Assembly (NCBI GenBank): GCA_020354625.1
Contig: CP070651.1
Span: 2,216,487 to 2,280,486 of the forward strand
DNA from: Trueperaceae bacterium
GTDB taxonomy: Bacteria; Deinococcota; Deinococci; Deinococcales; Trueperaceae
DNA length: 64,000 bases
Direction: 5' to 3'
Part shown: positions 1 through 8,881 of the stretch, one piece after another
Position numbering within the stretch: position 1 is the stretch's first letter
How the letters are laid out: each line of letters opens with the position of its first letter
Program-made: the position numbers and the translations under genes
The notes under the pieces: generated by a model
Database searches by the model: none
What the model was told of the DNA's origin: nothing
The model's input: the letters and a program-made list of their open reading frames with translations, nothing else

Positions 1-599
1 AATATAAAGCCTGGGATAAAGGCGCCCACGCAGAGGGCACCCACCGACACCCCGATCTGATCGCCCAAAATCACCAGTACGATGCTCGGCGGGATGATCT
101 GCCCCAGCGTACCCGAGGAGGCGACCACGCCGGTGGCCAGCCCCTTTTCGTAGTTGTACTTGAGCATGACCGGCAAGGCCAAAACGCCCATGGTGACCAC
201 CGAAGCGCCCACCACCCCGGTGGAGGCCGCTAGGAGTGCGCCCACCACCACCACCGAGATAGCGAGTCCTCCTCGCAGTCGTCCGAAGAGGATTCCCATG
301 GTCTCGAGCAGCTCTTCGGCGAGCCCTGACTTCTCCAACATCACGCCCATGAACACAAAAAAGGGCACCGCCACCAGGATGTAGTTGTCCATGATGGTGC
401 CGAAGATACGCTGCGGCAAGATGTTGAGCCGCGCCATGCGAAAAGCGGGTTCCCAAGGCAGGTCGATGCCGGTGAGGGTGGGCAGCATATCGCTGCCGAG
501 CAGGGTAAAGAGCACCGCGGTGCCGCCCAGGCTGAAGGCGACGGGGTAGCCGACGAGTAGGAGCCCTACCGCGGCGGCGAACATCCATAGGCCGAGCAT
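1..599 (-). CDS. dctM: TRAP transporter large permease (DctM), 3' end beyond window
   Basis: This is the N-terminal 199 residues of the large membrane subunit of a tripartite TRAP transporter, which imports organic acids with a cation gradient and a periplasmic binding protein. The frame begins with ATG at 597-599, overlapping the stop of the small-subunit gene by ATGA, and runs off the left edge. Successive hydrophobic segments, a segment reading [18 protein letters not shown] and a later [16 protein letters not shown] are typical of DctM. The binding protein DctP is not in the window, so the substrate cannot be named. The family call is firm; only about the first half of the protein is visible. 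Confidence 0.93.
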   Translation of the reverse strand, partial: MLGLWMFAAAVGLLLVGYPVAFSLGGTAVLFTLLGSDMLPTLTGIDLPWEPAFRMARLNILPQRIFGTIMDNYILVAVPFFVFMGVMLEKSGLAEELLETMGILFGRLRGGLAISVVVVGALLAASTGVVGASVVTMGVLALPVMLKYNYEKGLATGVVASSGTLGQIIPPSIVLVILGDQIGVSVGALCVGAFIPGFI

Positions 600-1276
600 C
601 AGACCGACTCCACGACCGGCTCGGCCGTCTGTTCTTTGGCGTGGATGCTGCCCGAGTTCGGGTGTCCGCGCAGGAACGCGATGTTTTTGATCGTTTCGCT
701 GATGGCTTGAGCGATCAACAGCGCGAAGGCGATGATGATCACCGTCTTGATCGGGTAGCGCGGCAAACCGCCCGGGTTGGGGCTGACCTCGAGTTGGCGC
801 CAAGACCGAGCGACGTAGGACTGGCTGAAGAAGATGCCGAGGGTGCAAAAAGGGATCAGAAACAGGGTGGCCCCAGCGATATCGATCCACGATTTGGCCC
901 TGGCGCTGAGTCGCGAGAAGATGATGTCGACCCGCACGTGGGCATCAGCCTTGAAAACGTAAGCCGCACCGAGGAGGAAGACCAGATCGTAGGCATATGT
1001 CTGGAGTTCCAAGTAGACATTGCCGGATAACAGGAGAGCGACCCTGTCACCGAACAGATTGGCGATCGCTCCGAAGGCGTAGCGCGTAACCACGTTGTAG
1101 GCGCCGATCAGCACCATAAAGAGCGTGAGCCACCACATCGCACGCCCGAGCGCCGTGGTCACGCTGTCGATGCCCCTTGAAAATGCCAGCAAAAACCTCA
1201 ACGTTCCAACTCCTGTATGTTCAGGGTGATTTCTCCCAGGAGTTGCATCGTATCGTCCTGCGATGAGGCGCGTCAA
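599..1276 (-). CDS. dctQ: TRAP transporter small permease (DctQ)
   Basis: This 225-residue protein is the small four-helix membrane subunit that pairs with DctM. Hydrophobic segments lie near residues 45-65, 95-110, 130-152 and 175-195, and a DctQ-like [16 protein letters not shown] stretch follows the second helix. The gene overlaps dctM by 4 bp, so the two are translationally coupled. The first 25-30 residues are polar and the true start could be a later codon such as the Met in RAMWWLTLF. No dctP lies upstream; the 690 bp before it hold two repeat elements. Confidence 0.88.
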   Translation of the reverse strand: MTRLIAGRYDATPGRNHPEHTGVGTLRFLLAFSRGIDSVTTALGRAMWWLTLFMVLIGAYNVVTRYAFGAIANLFGDRVALLLSGNVYLELQTYAYDLVFLLGAAYVFKADAHVRVDIIFSRLSARAKSWIDIAGATLFLIPFCTLGIFFSQSYVARSWRQLEVSPNPGGLPRYPIKTVIIIAFALLIAQAISETIKNIAFLRGHPNSGSIHAKEQTAEPVVESV

Positions 1277-1336
1277 TGCAAGTATTCGTTTGGTGGTGCG
1301 GGAGTGAGCCGTTGAAGTCTCTTTAACAGAGGCCTT

Positions 1337-1493
1337 TGGGGGATGGGGAATGGGTGATGGGTAATGCGTAGGTTCGCAGCGAAAGGAAAACGGGTTTGGA
1401 AGTTTGACTCAAAGAGACAGATCTCAGTTCAGACTGATTCCAGACACAAAATTTCGCAGAACTCATTACCCATTCCTCATCACGCATCACCAG
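1337..1493. repeat. heptamer-armed repeat element, copy 1
   Basis: The left arm (about 1337-1369) is four to five copies of a degenerate heptamer GGNRATG read on the plus strand. The right arm (about 1460-1493) is the same heptamer family on the minus strand, so the arms are inverted. The core is about 90 bp. The inner boundaries are AATGCGTAGG on the left and TTTCGCAGAACTCATTACC on the right, both seen again in other copies. There is no coding potential inside. Confidence 0.8.
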
Positions 1494-1708
1494 AATGGTG
1501 AAAAGCCCCGCCCAAGGGGAGGAAGCGGGACTTCTCGGTGCGCATTGCCCAGCAAGACGTTCGTTGTGGAGGTGACGACGTCTGCGTCGCACGATAAGAG
1601 TAACGAGCCAAACCTTACAAAATTCTTACGCTCGCGTGGCGAGTTTTTCACAAGCCCTTTACGTAAGGAGGCCGGAAGCAGGTTCTGGAAGGTTTTTGGT
1701 AGAAGCCT

Positions 1709-1907
1709 CATGGGTGATGGGTAATGAGTAATGGGTGATGGGTACTGCTGACGTTTGTATTCAAACTCGCCTACATCTGACGAGTGTGTCTTCGAAATCG
1801 AAACATGCCAACATCACTCTCTTTCGTGGTTGCCCAACCCATTTCGCATCACTCATTCCCCTCTTGTCGTTACCCACTCATCACTCATTCCTGTTTCCTC
1901 ATCACCT
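1709..1907. repeat. heptamer-armed repeat element, copy 2
   Basis: The left arm at 1709-1743 is five consecutive heptamers (GGTGATG, GGTAATG, AGTAATG, GGTGATG, GGTA). The right arm (about 1850-1907) carries inverted, more degenerate units such as CATCACTCATTCC. The core is about 110 bp and ends in TTTCGCATCACTCATTCC, close to the right inner boundary of the other copies. Another CATCACCAGG lies just outside at 1915-1923, 45 bp from the mltG stop. Confidence 0.75.
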
Positions 1908-1966
1908 TTCAAACCATCACCAGGAGACGACGTCACCTATCGCCTCAGATCGGTGTGAGACGCCGT

Positions 1967-3031
1967 TTAGCGCAAGTAGCGCCGTACATCCCGGTTGTGG
2001 TCTGCCAAGTTGATGTTGGGTCGGAACACCGGTTGGTCGTTTTCGAAGCCGTGGAGGAAGTAGAGGTAGGCCTGCCCGTCGCCGTTGTGACGTTGGGGCT
2101 CGAGCACGGCTCCGAGGGCGTCGCTCCCTGGGTTGCCGATGGGGCCCAGGGGTAGCCCGCCGCGAGTATAGGTGTTCCAAGGATGGTCGACCTCGAAATC
2201 GCCGGCCGGGGCGTTGAGCTCCGGAAGATCCTTGCCGAGACCGTAGGCGATGGTGGGGTCGGACTGGAGTAGCATGTCCCGGTCGAGGCGGTTGAGAAAC
2301 ACCCCGGCGATGATGGGCATCTCCTCGGAGTTGGCCGCTTCTGCCTGGATCATGCTGGCTAGCGTCACCCAGTCGTGTACGGTGAGTTCGAGCTCCAAAA
2401 GGGCAGCCGAGATTTCGCTCGTCACCTCCTGCTCGAAGCGCTCCACCAACAGGTTCAGCACATCTTCGCTGCTGCTCTTTACGGGGATGTCGTAGCTGGC
2501 AGGAAATAGATATCCCTCCAGACCGTTCTCCACCGGGAGGTAGTCGGGAAACTCCCCTTCGGCCTCGCTGAAGAGCTCCAAATAGGTGTCAGCGCTCCCG
2601 AGGCCGCTATTTTCCAACCTGCTGGCGATGTCGCGTGCACGGAACCCTTCGGGTATGGTGACGCGGGTGGTGCGGGGCCGGCCGCCACCGGCTAAGACCT
2701 CGCCGATTTCGATCGCGCTCATAAAGGGATCGAGGTCATATAGACCCTCGCCGATTCGCCGGTCGAGTTCCTGATAACGGAGCCACAGGACAAAGACACG
2801 GGCGTCGCGGATCAGTCCGGAACTCTCGAGTTCGCTGGCGACCCGGCGGGCGCGCCAGCCGGGCAACACTTCGAACTCGGTGGGGTTCGGTACGGTGCTG
2901 ACCTGGGTGAGCTGGTACTGCAGGTAGAGCGCAGCACCAGCCAGGAGAAGCACGCCGATGAGCAGCAGCAAAAAGGCGTTGGCCAGCCAGCTCCGTTGAG
3001 ACTTTTCACGTTGCTTTTCCGCTTCCGGCAC
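1967..3031 (-). CDS. mltG: endolytic murein transglycosylase MltG
   Basis: This 354-residue inner-membrane enzyme of the YceG/MltG family cuts nascent glycan strands and so sets peptidoglycan chain length. Residues 1-14 are charged and cytoplasmic, 17-38 form one membrane helix, and the rest is periplasmic. The extracytoplasmic part carries a LysM-like segment with IPEGFRARDIASRL and the YceG core. E231 in LASMIQAEAA sits where the catalytic Glu lies in the family, followed by GVFLNRL and QSDPTIAYG. The GTG start at 3029-3031 has AAGGAG just upstream, inside the end of ruvX. It is the last gene of the alaS-HAD-ruvX-mltG run. Confidence 0.94.
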   Translation of the reverse strand: MPEAEKQREKSQRSWLANAFLLLLIGVLLLAGAALYLQYQLTQVSTVPNPTEFEVLPGWRARRVASELESSGLIRDARVFVLWLRYQELDRRIGEGLYDLDPFMSAIEIGEVLAGGGRPRTTRVTIPEGFRARDIASRLENSGLGSADTYLELFSEAEGEFPDYLPVENGLEGYLFPASYDIPVKSSSEDVLNLLVERFEQEVTSEISAALLELELTVHDWVTLASMIQAEAANSEEMPIIAGVFLNRLDRDMLLQSDPTIAYGLGKDLPELNAPAGDFEVDHPWNTYTRGGLPLGPIGNPGSDALGAVLEPQRHNGDGQAYLYFLHGFENDQPVFRPNINLADHNRDVRRYLR

Positions 3032-3034
3032 CCC

Positions 3035-3457
3035 TTACTCCTTTGATCGCTGGAGGTAGCTCTCCAGGATGAGAACAGCGGCCGCTTCATCGAGCCGGCC
3101 TTTTTCTCGGCGTTTACGTTTCGGCACCTCGCTCGCGAGAAGGTGGCGCCCTGCCAATTGGGTTGTGAAGCGCTCGTCCTCGAAACAGACTTCCAGACCC
3201 TGTCTCTCGAGCGCTCGAGCAAACTTGCGAACCCGTTTCGTCTGCGGTGAATCGCTGCCGTCCGTTCTCTGCGGAAGACCCACGACGACGCGAACGGCCC
3301 CTTCGCGTTCAACGATGCGTTTGACGGCGGCGACGTCGTGGGCGGTGTCACTCCTCGCAAGGTGACCGCGCCCAAACGCGAAGCGCGATCCCAACTCTCC
3401 ACGAGCGACGCCGATACGCGCGTCTCCTACGTCTAGGGCGATGACGACGTCAGACAA
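3035..3457 (-). CDS. ruvX: Holliday junction resolvase-like protein RuvX (YqgF)
   Basis: This is a 140-residue RNase H-fold nuclease of the YqgF/RuvX family, linked to 16S rRNA maturation and junction resolution. The start chosen is TTG at 3455-3457, because the conserved beta strand VVIALDVGDARIGVA must be N-terminal and 140 residues is the family length; a longer open frame upstream is only the shadow of the HAD gene. Acidic active-site residues are visible in ALDVGD (D9) and GRLDEAAA, and GLPQRTDGS matches the conserved GLP segment. It overlaps the HAD gene by 8 bp and ends 3 bp before mltG. Confidence 0.93.
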   Translation of the reverse strand: MSDVVIALDVGDARIGVARGELGSRFAFGRGHLARSDTAHDVAAVKRIVEREGAVRVVVGLPQRTDGSDSPQTKRVRKFARALERQGLEVCFEDERFTTQLAGRHLLASEVPKRKRREKGRLDEAAAVLILESYLQRSKE

Positions 3458-4247
3458 CCCCGGCTCCTTCGGGGGTGATCCAACGCTCCAAGAATCGCGC
3501 GACACCCTCGTCGTCGTTGCTGCTGGTGAGAGAATCTGCGGCGGCCTTCGCCTCCTCGCTGGCGTTCGCCATCGCCACCCCGAACCCGACCCAGCTAAGC
3601 ATTTCGGCGTCGTTGTGCTGGTCCCCGAAGGCAGCGATCTCATCCTGCTTTACGTCGAGGGTCTTTGAGAGAAGCTCCAGCGCCCTGCTCTTGTTGGCCA
3701 GCGGGTGCAGTACCTCGAGCAGATTGTCCGAGGTCCAGGTCGTATAGACGGGCAGCTCAGCCAGCGCGCGGCTCATGGTGCTGGCGATCATGGAGGGGTG
3801 TCTGAAGAGAAGCTTGATGACGCCCTCTTGCACGAATGTTTCGACGTCGCCGACCCCATCGGGTCGCTGCCCGTTGCGGAGCTCAAACAGTTTTTGGTCC
3901 AAGTACCAACCGGTTGTGGCCTCTACCCCTGCCAGCACGTCTGGAAAGCGGTTGCGCATGACTCTGATCACTTCCAGCGAGACCGTGCGATCGAGTTGGT
4001 AGAGATGGGTAGGTAGCTCGCGTCCAAAGTCGTAGAGGCTGGCGCCTTGGTAGACCACTGTCGGCCCGGTAAGACCGAGTTGGGTTGCGTATCGTCTGAC
4101 CAGTCGTGGCGGACGGCCCGTGCAGAGCACCACACGAACGCCCTGGCGCATGAGCGTTTTCACGGTTCGCTCGGTTCGCGCGGTGATGTCTTTGTCGCTC
4201 GTCAGCAGCGTACCGTCTAAATCGAGCGCTACCAGCTTCGGTCTCAT
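3450..4247 (-). CDS. Cof-type HAD-superfamily hydrolase
   Basis: This 265-residue haloacid-dehalogenase phosphatase of the Cof/YbjI class (HAD type IIB cap) probably acts on small sugar phosphates or nucleotides. Motif I is ALDLDGTLL with D9 and D11, motif II is VVLCTGRPPR, and motif IV is FGDQHNDAEML near residue 210, followed by GVAMANA. It lies 8 bp downstream of alaS and overlaps ruvX, so it is part of that operon. The physiological substrate cannot be told from the sequence. Confidence 0.9.
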   Translation of the reverse strand: MRPKLVALDLDGTLLTSDKDITARTERTVKTLMRQGVRVVLCTGRPPRLVRRYATQLGLTGPTVVYQGASLYDFGRELPTHLYQLDRTVSLEVIRVMRNRFPDVLAGVEATTGWYLDQKLFELRNGQRPDGVGDVETFVQEGVIKLLFRHPSMIASTMSRALAELPVYTTWTSDNLLEVLHPLANKSRALELLSKTLDVKQDEIAAFGDQHNDAEMLSWVGFGVAMANASEEAKAAADSLTSSNDDEGVARFLERWITPEGAGVV

Positions 4248-4255
4248 CGTTGTCG

Positions 4256-6940
4256 TTAAGAGGCGGAGACCTCGGTGAGAATCTCTGGCAGCGCGCTGAA
4301 GGCTTCCTGCAGCTTGTTGGGGTCTTTGACACCGGCTTGGGCCATATCCGGCCGTCCTCCTCCCCCTCCTCCGGCTCGCTTGGCCAGTTCCCGGATAATC
4401 GTTCCGGCGTGGGCGCCCCGCGCTTGACCCGAGGGGCCGACCTTGGCGACCAACAAGGTGCCGCTGCCGAGCACTACCAGATCGGCTTGAGATTGTTGCA
4501 ACAGGTTGTCCGCCGCCTTGCGGAGTGCGCCGGCATCGATGCCGTCGAGGAGCGCTGTCGTAAAGCTGAATCCCCCCGCTTCTCGGAGTTCGCTCGGGGT
4601 TGCACCCGTCGTCTGAGCGGCGGCGAGTCTGTCTCGCAAGGTGCTGATGTCGCGCTGGGCCGACTTGAGGTCGGTCTGAAGCTTACCGATTCGCTCGCTC
4701 AGCTCGTCCGGTTTGACCCCGAGTTGGTAGGCGAGCGCCGAAGTGGAGCCTCGCAGCTTCTGAACATAGTCGATGGCAGCTGTACCCGCTAACGCCTCGA
4801 CCCGGCGTACGCCGGCAGAGACGGCCTCCTCACTCACGATCAGGAGGCTGCCGATCTCTCCGGTACGACCTACGTGCGTCCCGCCACAGAGCTCGATCGA
4901 AACGCTCTCCCTAGGGTCACGATCCTCGCCAACGGTGACCATGCGCACGTCGTCGCCATACTTTTCCCCAAAGAGCATCATGGCACCCTTCGCCCGCGCT
5001 TCGGCGATACCGACCACCTGCCACGAGACCGTAAAATCTGCCTGGATCCAGCGGTTCACAAGACCTTCGATGGCTTCGATCTCCTCGTGGCGGAGCGCAG
5101 CCGGGTGGGAGAAGTCGAAGCGGAGCCTGTCAGGCGCCACCAGTGAACCCGCCTGAGCTACGTGGCTGCCGAGTACGCTGCGAAGGGCAGCGTGGAGGAG
5201 GTGGGTGGCGGTGTGGTGTTTCTCTGTTTCGCTCCGGCTCGGGTCGACCACGGCCCGGACACGCTGACCCGGAAGCAGCGTACCGCGAAGTACCTTCACC
5301 TGGTGGAGCGTCAGTCCCTGAGGGCTTCGGGTCGTATCGGTGACCAGGGCGCCGCCACCCTGCCACTCGAGCTTGCCGCTATCGCCGATCTGCCCGCCCC
5401 CTTCGGGATAGTAGGGGGTAGGGTCGAGGACGACCCTGCCGGTCTGTTGTTCGGTGAGTTCGCTCAAAAGTTCGTCGTCACCGATGAGCGCAAGAACCTC
5501 TGCGTCTGCTTCGCGCTCGGTGTATCCACAGAACGTTGTTTCACCGTGTTGATCTGCGATGTTGCCGAGCATGTCCTTGCCGCTGATAAAGTGCGGGCCG
5601 CCGCCGCCGCTCCCCCGAGAGATGGCGCGCGCCTCTTCGCGAGCGGCCTCGTATCCGGCGCTGTCGACGCTGATACCACGCTCGGCTGCCATCTCCTGTG
5701 TCAAATCGAGCGGGAAGCCGTAGGTCTGCCACAAGTCGAACGCCACCCTACCGGAGAGCTCACGTCCCTCTAGCTCATCGAGCAGGCCGGCCACTCGCTG
5801 GATGCCGGCCTCGAGCGTCCGCAAAAACTGTTCCTCTTCGGTTCGAATGATGCCTTTGACCCGCTCTCGACCGTCGATCAGTTCCGGGTAGGCCGAACCC
5901 ATGGCGGTGATGACCTGGTCGACGAGCGCGTGCAGGACCGGCTCGCGCAAGCCGAGCAGCCAGGCGTGGCGAGAAGCGCGCCTGAGCAGCATCTTCACCA
6001 CGTAGCCGGCGCCGTCGTTGGCCGGCATGACCCCATCGGTGATCGCGAAGGTGATGGCACGTACGTGATCGGCGATGACGCGGTGAGAGACGCTTTGGGT
6101 GCCCTGGTACGCCTTGGCAGTCAGCTCGGCCACCCGTTCGATGGTCGGGAGAAAGAGCGGTGTGCTGTAGGCATCTTCCGCTCCGGTCATGACCGCAACC
6201 AGCCGCTCGAATCCCAGCCCGGTGTCGATATTCTGCTGCGGTAACGGCTCGAGCACGCCGCCTTCTTGTCGGTCGAACTGCGTGAAGACCAAGTTCCACA
6301 CCTCGACGAACCGATCGCCCGAGCCGGTGTTGGGACCGGTCTCGTCGGGGGTTCCAAACTCGGGACCGCGGTCGTAGAAGATCTCCGAACAGGGACCACA
6401 AGGCCCGTTGGGACCCTCGGTCACCGCGTTGGCCGGCCAGAAGTTTTCATCTTCGCCCCAGCGGGAGATCCGGTCGGCGGGAACGCCGACATGTTCTGTC
6501 CAGACCTCGAACGCCTCGTCATCGTCGGTATAGATCGTCACGTAGAGCCGTTCGGGATCGAGGCCGAGCCACTCGTTGCTGGTCATGAACTCCCAGGCCC
6601 AGGCCGACGCTTCTCGCTTGAAATAGTCACCGAACGAGAAGTTGCCGAGCATTTCGAAAAACGAGTGGTGCCTGAGGGTGCGGCCGACATTTTCGATGTC
6701 GTTGATCCGCAGGCATTTCTGAGCGGTCGTCACGCGGTGCCACACACCCTGGTAACCGGCGAACTTGGGGGTCGCCCCCAGAAAGTAGGGTTTGAACTGA
6801 ACCATGCCCGCACTGGTAAACATCAGCGTCGGGTCGTCGCTCTTCAGCGACGCAGAAGGGTAGGCAAGGTGCGTCTTCGCCTCGAAGAACTCGAGGTACT
6901 TCCGTCTCAGCTTGTCGATGTCCAACTCTGTCGTCTCCAC
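4256..6940 (-). CDS. alaS: alanyl-tRNA synthetase
   Basis: Class II aminoacyl-tRNA synthetase of 894 residues, of normal length. The N-terminal catalytic core has RRKYLEFFEAKTHL, the motif-2 region around VGRTLRHHSFFEMLGNFSFGDY, and motif 3 with IDTGLGFERL. The editing domain shows HHTATHLLHAAL and CGGTHVGRTGEIG, the zinc-site histidines and cysteine. The C-terminal oligomerisation domain ends in a Gly-rich GGGGGGRPDMAQAG. The start is GTG at 6938-6940 with AGGAGG 6 nt upstream. A TATAAT box lies at 6970-6975. Confidence 0.98.
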   Translation of the reverse strand: METTELDIDKLRRKYLEFFEAKTHLAYPSASLKSDDPTLMFTSAGMVQFKPYFLGATPKFAGYQGVWHRVTTAQKCLRINDIENVGRTLRHHSFFEMLGNFSFGDYFKREASAWAWEFMTSNEWLGLDPERLYVTIYTDDDEAFEVWTEHVGVPADRISRWGEDENFWPANAVTEGPNGPCGPCSEIFYDRGPEFGTPDETGPNTGSGDRFVEVWNLVFTQFDRQEGGVLEPLPQQNIDTGLGFERLVAVMTGAEDAYSTPLFLPTIERVAELTAKAYQGTQSVSHRVIADHVRAITFAITDGVMPANDGAGYVVKMLLRRASRHAWLLGLREPVLHALVDQVITAMGSAYPELIDGRERVKGIIRTEEEQFLRTLEAGIQRVAGLLDELEGRELSGRVAFDLWQTYGFPLDLTQEMAAERGISVDSAGYEAAREEARAISRGSGGGGPHFISGKDMLGNIADQHGETTFCGYTEREADAEVLALIGDDELLSELTEQQTGRVVLDPTPYYPEGGGQIGDSGKLEWQGGGALVTDTTRSPQGLTLHQVKVLRGTLLPGQRVRAVVDPSRSETEKHHTATHLLHAALRSVLGSHVAQAGSLVAPDRLRFDFSHPAALRHEEIEAIEGLVNRWIQADFTVSWQVVGIAEARAKGAMMLFGEKYGDDVRMVTVGEDRDPRESVSIELCGGTHVGRTGEIGSLLIVSEEAVSAGVRRVEALAGTAAIDYVQKLRGSTSALAYQLGVKPDELSERIGKLQTDLKSAQRDISTLRDRLAAAQTTGATPSELREAGGFSFTTALLDGIDAGALRKAADNLLQQSQADLVVLGSGTLLVAKVGPSGQARGAHAGTIIRELAKRAGGGGGGRPDMAQAGVKDPNKLQEAFSALPEILTEVSAS

Positions 6941-6969
6941 GATCAGCCTCCTGCTCGCGCTGAAAAATG

Positions 6970-6975
6970 ATTATA
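6970..6975 (-). promoter_or_regulatory. candidate -10 box for alaS operon
   Basis: A perfect TATAAT on the minus strand lies 29 nt before the alaS GTG start and just upstream of its AGGAGG site. No good -35 hexamer is visible at 16-18 bp spacing, so this rests on the -10 box and position alone. Confidence 0.5.
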
Positions 6976-7009
6976 CCCGAGCAGGGCAGGTTTTTTGTGG
7001 AAGGGTTTA

Positions 7010-7040
7010 CGCCGGAGGTGGATGATCGCTTCCACCGGCG
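7010..7040. terminator. inverted repeat after rbsK
   Basis: CGCCGG-A-GGTGGA and TCCACCGGCG form a strong stem of about 10 bp with a one-base bulge and an 8-nt loop. It lies between the end of rbsK and the alaS promoter region, where termination of rbsK is expected. No T-run follows on either strand, so it is a possible factor-assisted terminator rather than a classical intrinsic one. Confidence 0.4.
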
Positions 7041-7098
7041 TGATAGATCTGGTGCCGTGGGTGTAGGGAGTGCCCCTGGGAAAAACGCAGCTGTCGAG

Positions 7099-8016
7099 TT
7101 AGAGGCTCATCAACGCTTCGATGTCGTTCCGTAGCGGCAAGCTCGGCTGAGCCCCCTCGCTGGTGGTCGCCAGCGCCCCGGCAGCGTTGGCAAAACGCAC
7201 TGCCTCCTCGAGTTCTGCACCCTCAGCCAACCGTACCGCCAGCGCCCCGCAGAAGGCGTCACCGGCGGCGGTGGTATCGACCACGGTCACCTGGTGGGCC
7301 GGCAGTTGGCCACGGGATCCAGTCCCCTCCCAGACGACGCCTTGACCCCCCAAGGTCACCACCACGTTGGCCGTGCCGCGCGCCCGCAGGAGCCCAGCCG
7401 CGACCTGTGCGCCGGCGATATCGCTCACCACCTGGCCAGAGAGCAGGGCGGCCTCGCTTTCGTTCACCACCAGGTAGCTCAGCCGCTTCAGGAGCGCGTC
7501 GTCGAGCGGCCTCCCCGGTGCCGCGTTCAGCATGACCGGAACGCCTATCTGTTCGGCCAGCTCAGCAACCCGCTGCACGGTTTCCAGAGGGTTTTCGAGC
7601 TGCATCAACACGATGCCGACGCCATCGAACAGTTCCGGGGTCACATCTTCGGGGGAGAGGTGCCGGTTGGCTCCCGAGCTGACCACGATCATGTTCTGTC
7701 CGCTAGCGTCGACCGTGATAAACGCCATGCCGGTGGGGCCGGGCTGTTCGAGGAGCTGGCGCGTGTCGACGCCTACCTCAGCCAGCGCATCCTTGAGGCT
7801 CTGGCCGTACGCGTCGGTGCCGACCCGGCCGAGCATGCACACCTTACCTCCTGCCCTGGCAGCCGCCGCCGCCTGGTTGGCCCCTTTGCCTCCCGGGAAG
7901 GTACGCACGTCTTCGCCCAACACCGTCTCGCCGGGGCCCGGGTGCATTTCGACCTGTACCACGAGGTCCACGTTCAGACTCCCGACAACCAACACTCGTG
8001 TGCGCTGTACCGTCAT
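7099..8016 (-). CDS. rbsK: ribokinase (PfkB family)
   Basis: This 305-residue PfkB-fold sugar kinase most resembles ribokinase, which phosphorylates D-ribose at O5 with ATP. The N-terminal VVGSLNVDLVV and GGKGANQAAAAARAGG match the ribokinase substrate-binding region, TGMAFITVD follows, and the C-terminal DTTAAGDAFCGALAV carries the catalytic Asp and anion hole. No ribose transporter is adjacent, so it is a single-gene unit. A TAGAAT box lies 5 nt before the ATG, which suggests a leaderless transcript. Another PfkB substrate is possible but the N-terminal motif favours ribose. Confidence 0.9.
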   Translation of the reverse strand: MTVQRTRVLVVGSLNVDLVVQVEMHPGPGETVLGEDVRTFPGGKGANQAAAAARAGGKVCMLGRVGTDAYGQSLKDALAEVGVDTRQLLEQPGPTGMAFITVDASGQNMIVVSSGANRHLSPEDVTPELFDGVGIVLMQLENPLETVQRVAELAEQIGVPVMLNAAPGRPLDDALLKRLSYLVVNESEAALLSGQVVSDIAGAQVAAGLLRARGTANVVVTLGGQGVVWEGTGSRGQLPAHQVTVVDTTAAGDAFCGALAVRLAEGAELEEAVRFANAAGALATTSEGAQPSLPLRNDIEALMSL

Positions 8017-8043
8017 GCATTATTCTACGGGCAAACTAAGAAA

Positions 8044-8148
8044 GGTAATGCGTGATGAGTGATGAGTAATGCGTAGGTGACGTGCAACGGAGTGGTTGAA
8101 CCCCTACCTTTCGAAACACCCATTACCCATCACCCATTACCCATCACC
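8044..8148. repeat. heptamer-armed repeat element, copy 3
   Basis: This is the shortest and cleanest copy, 105 bp. The left arm is GGTAATG, CGTGATG, AGTGATG, AGTAATG, then CGTAGG. The right arm, inverted, is CCCATTACCCATCACCCATT followed by ACCCATCACC. The inner right boundary is TTTCGAAACACCCAT. It sits between the divergent rbsK and DinB-like genes, about 28 bp upstream of the rbsK start and close to its promoter. Confidence 0.85.
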
Positions 8149-8220
8149 AGATCTTCCTAATTGCTAGGGTTTGTAGAGGCTATGCTAGTAAGCGACAAAC
8201 TTCGCCTTTTAGGAGGGAGT

Positions 8221-8745
8221 ATGTTTTCAGAACACTACCTAGAGACGGTGATGGGGATCTTTGCGAGGCAGAAGCGGCTTGCCGAGCGGGCACTCGCCCA
8301 GCTCGAGCCCGCCGATTATCACCGGACGCTCGACCCCGAGAGCAACTCGCTGGCGATCATCATCAAGCACATGGCGGGCAACATGCGCTCGCGCTGGCGT
8401 GACTTTCTGACCAGCGACGGCGAGAAGCCCGACCGGAACCGCGACGGCGAGTTCGTCGATGACGTCGCCTCCGCCGAGGCGCTCACGGCGCTTTGGGAGG
8501 AGGGTTGGGAGCAGGTGTTTGGGGCGGTCGGGGCGCTCACGCCGGACGATCTTCTGAAGACGGTGACGATTCGTGGAAAGCCGCACAGCGTGGTAGAGGC
8601 GATCGAGCGGCAGGTCGATCACTACGGGCAGCACGTAGGGCAGATCATCATGCTTACCAAGCACTTCAGGGGAGAGAGCTGGCAGACGCTGTCGATTCCC
8701 AGGGGTCAGTCGGAAACGTTCGATTCCAAACAAGCCGGAAGGTGA
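8221..8745 (+). CDS. DUF1572 / DinB-like four-helix protein
   Basis: This 174-residue protein has the composition of the DinB/YfiT superfamily, four-helix bundles that often carry a three-His metal site. Candidate ligands are the His of IIIKHMAGNM and the two of VDHYGQHVGQI. ATG at 8221 is preferred over an upstream in-frame start because AGGAGGGAGT lies directly before it. The stop codon TGA (8743-8745) is formed by the first heptamer of repeat copy 4, so the native C-terminus may have been altered by that element. Its biochemical role is not known. Confidence 0.8.
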   Translation: MFSEHYLETVMGIFARQKRLAERALAQLEPADYHRTLDPESNSLAIIIKHMAGNMRSRWRDFLTSDGEKPDRNRDGEFVDDVASAEALTALWEEGWEQVFGAVGALTPDDLLKTVTIRGKPHSVVEAIERQVDHYGQHVGQIIMLTKHFRGESWQTLSIPRGQSETFDSKQAGR

Positions 8746-8846
8746 TGAGTGATGAGGAATGAGTGATGAGTACAGCGAAGGGTCGAGGTTGAGTCCGGGC
8801 GTTTGCACGGCTACTACTCATTACTCATTACTGTTTACCCATCACC
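8741..8846. repeat. heptamer-armed repeat element, copy 4
   Basis: The left arm GGTGATG, AGTGATG, AGGAATG, AGTGATG, AGTA starts at 8741 and supplies the stop codon of the preceding gene. The right arm (about 8812-8846) is ACTCATTACTCATTACTG and TTTACCCATCACC in inverse orientation. The core is about 45 bp. It lies between convergent genes. Confidence 0.8.
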
Positions 8847-8881
8847 TAATGCCCTTGAATTCAAACCCTCGGCATCTGTAA

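Larger units (their letters stand above)
1277..1966. other. 690-bp gene-free region with two repeat elements
   Basis: Between dctQ and the mltG stop no convincing gene is present; the open frames have poor composition and no recognisable product. It holds heptamer-armed elements at about 1337-1493 and 1709-1907. Between them, at 1631-1648 on the plus strand, lies a short terminator-like hairpin (CTCGC, 3-nt loop, GCGAG, then TTTTT) with no plus-strand gene upstream of it. Confidence 0.7.

Noticed and set aside
1404..1960. Several short open frames between dctQ and mltG
   Set aside because: They consist of repeat-element sequence and low-complexity peptides, without ribosome sites.
3458..3643. 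Upstream extension of ruvX
   Set aside because: The added residues are a shadow of the HAD gene; the conserved RuvX fold starts at the TTG at 3455-3457.
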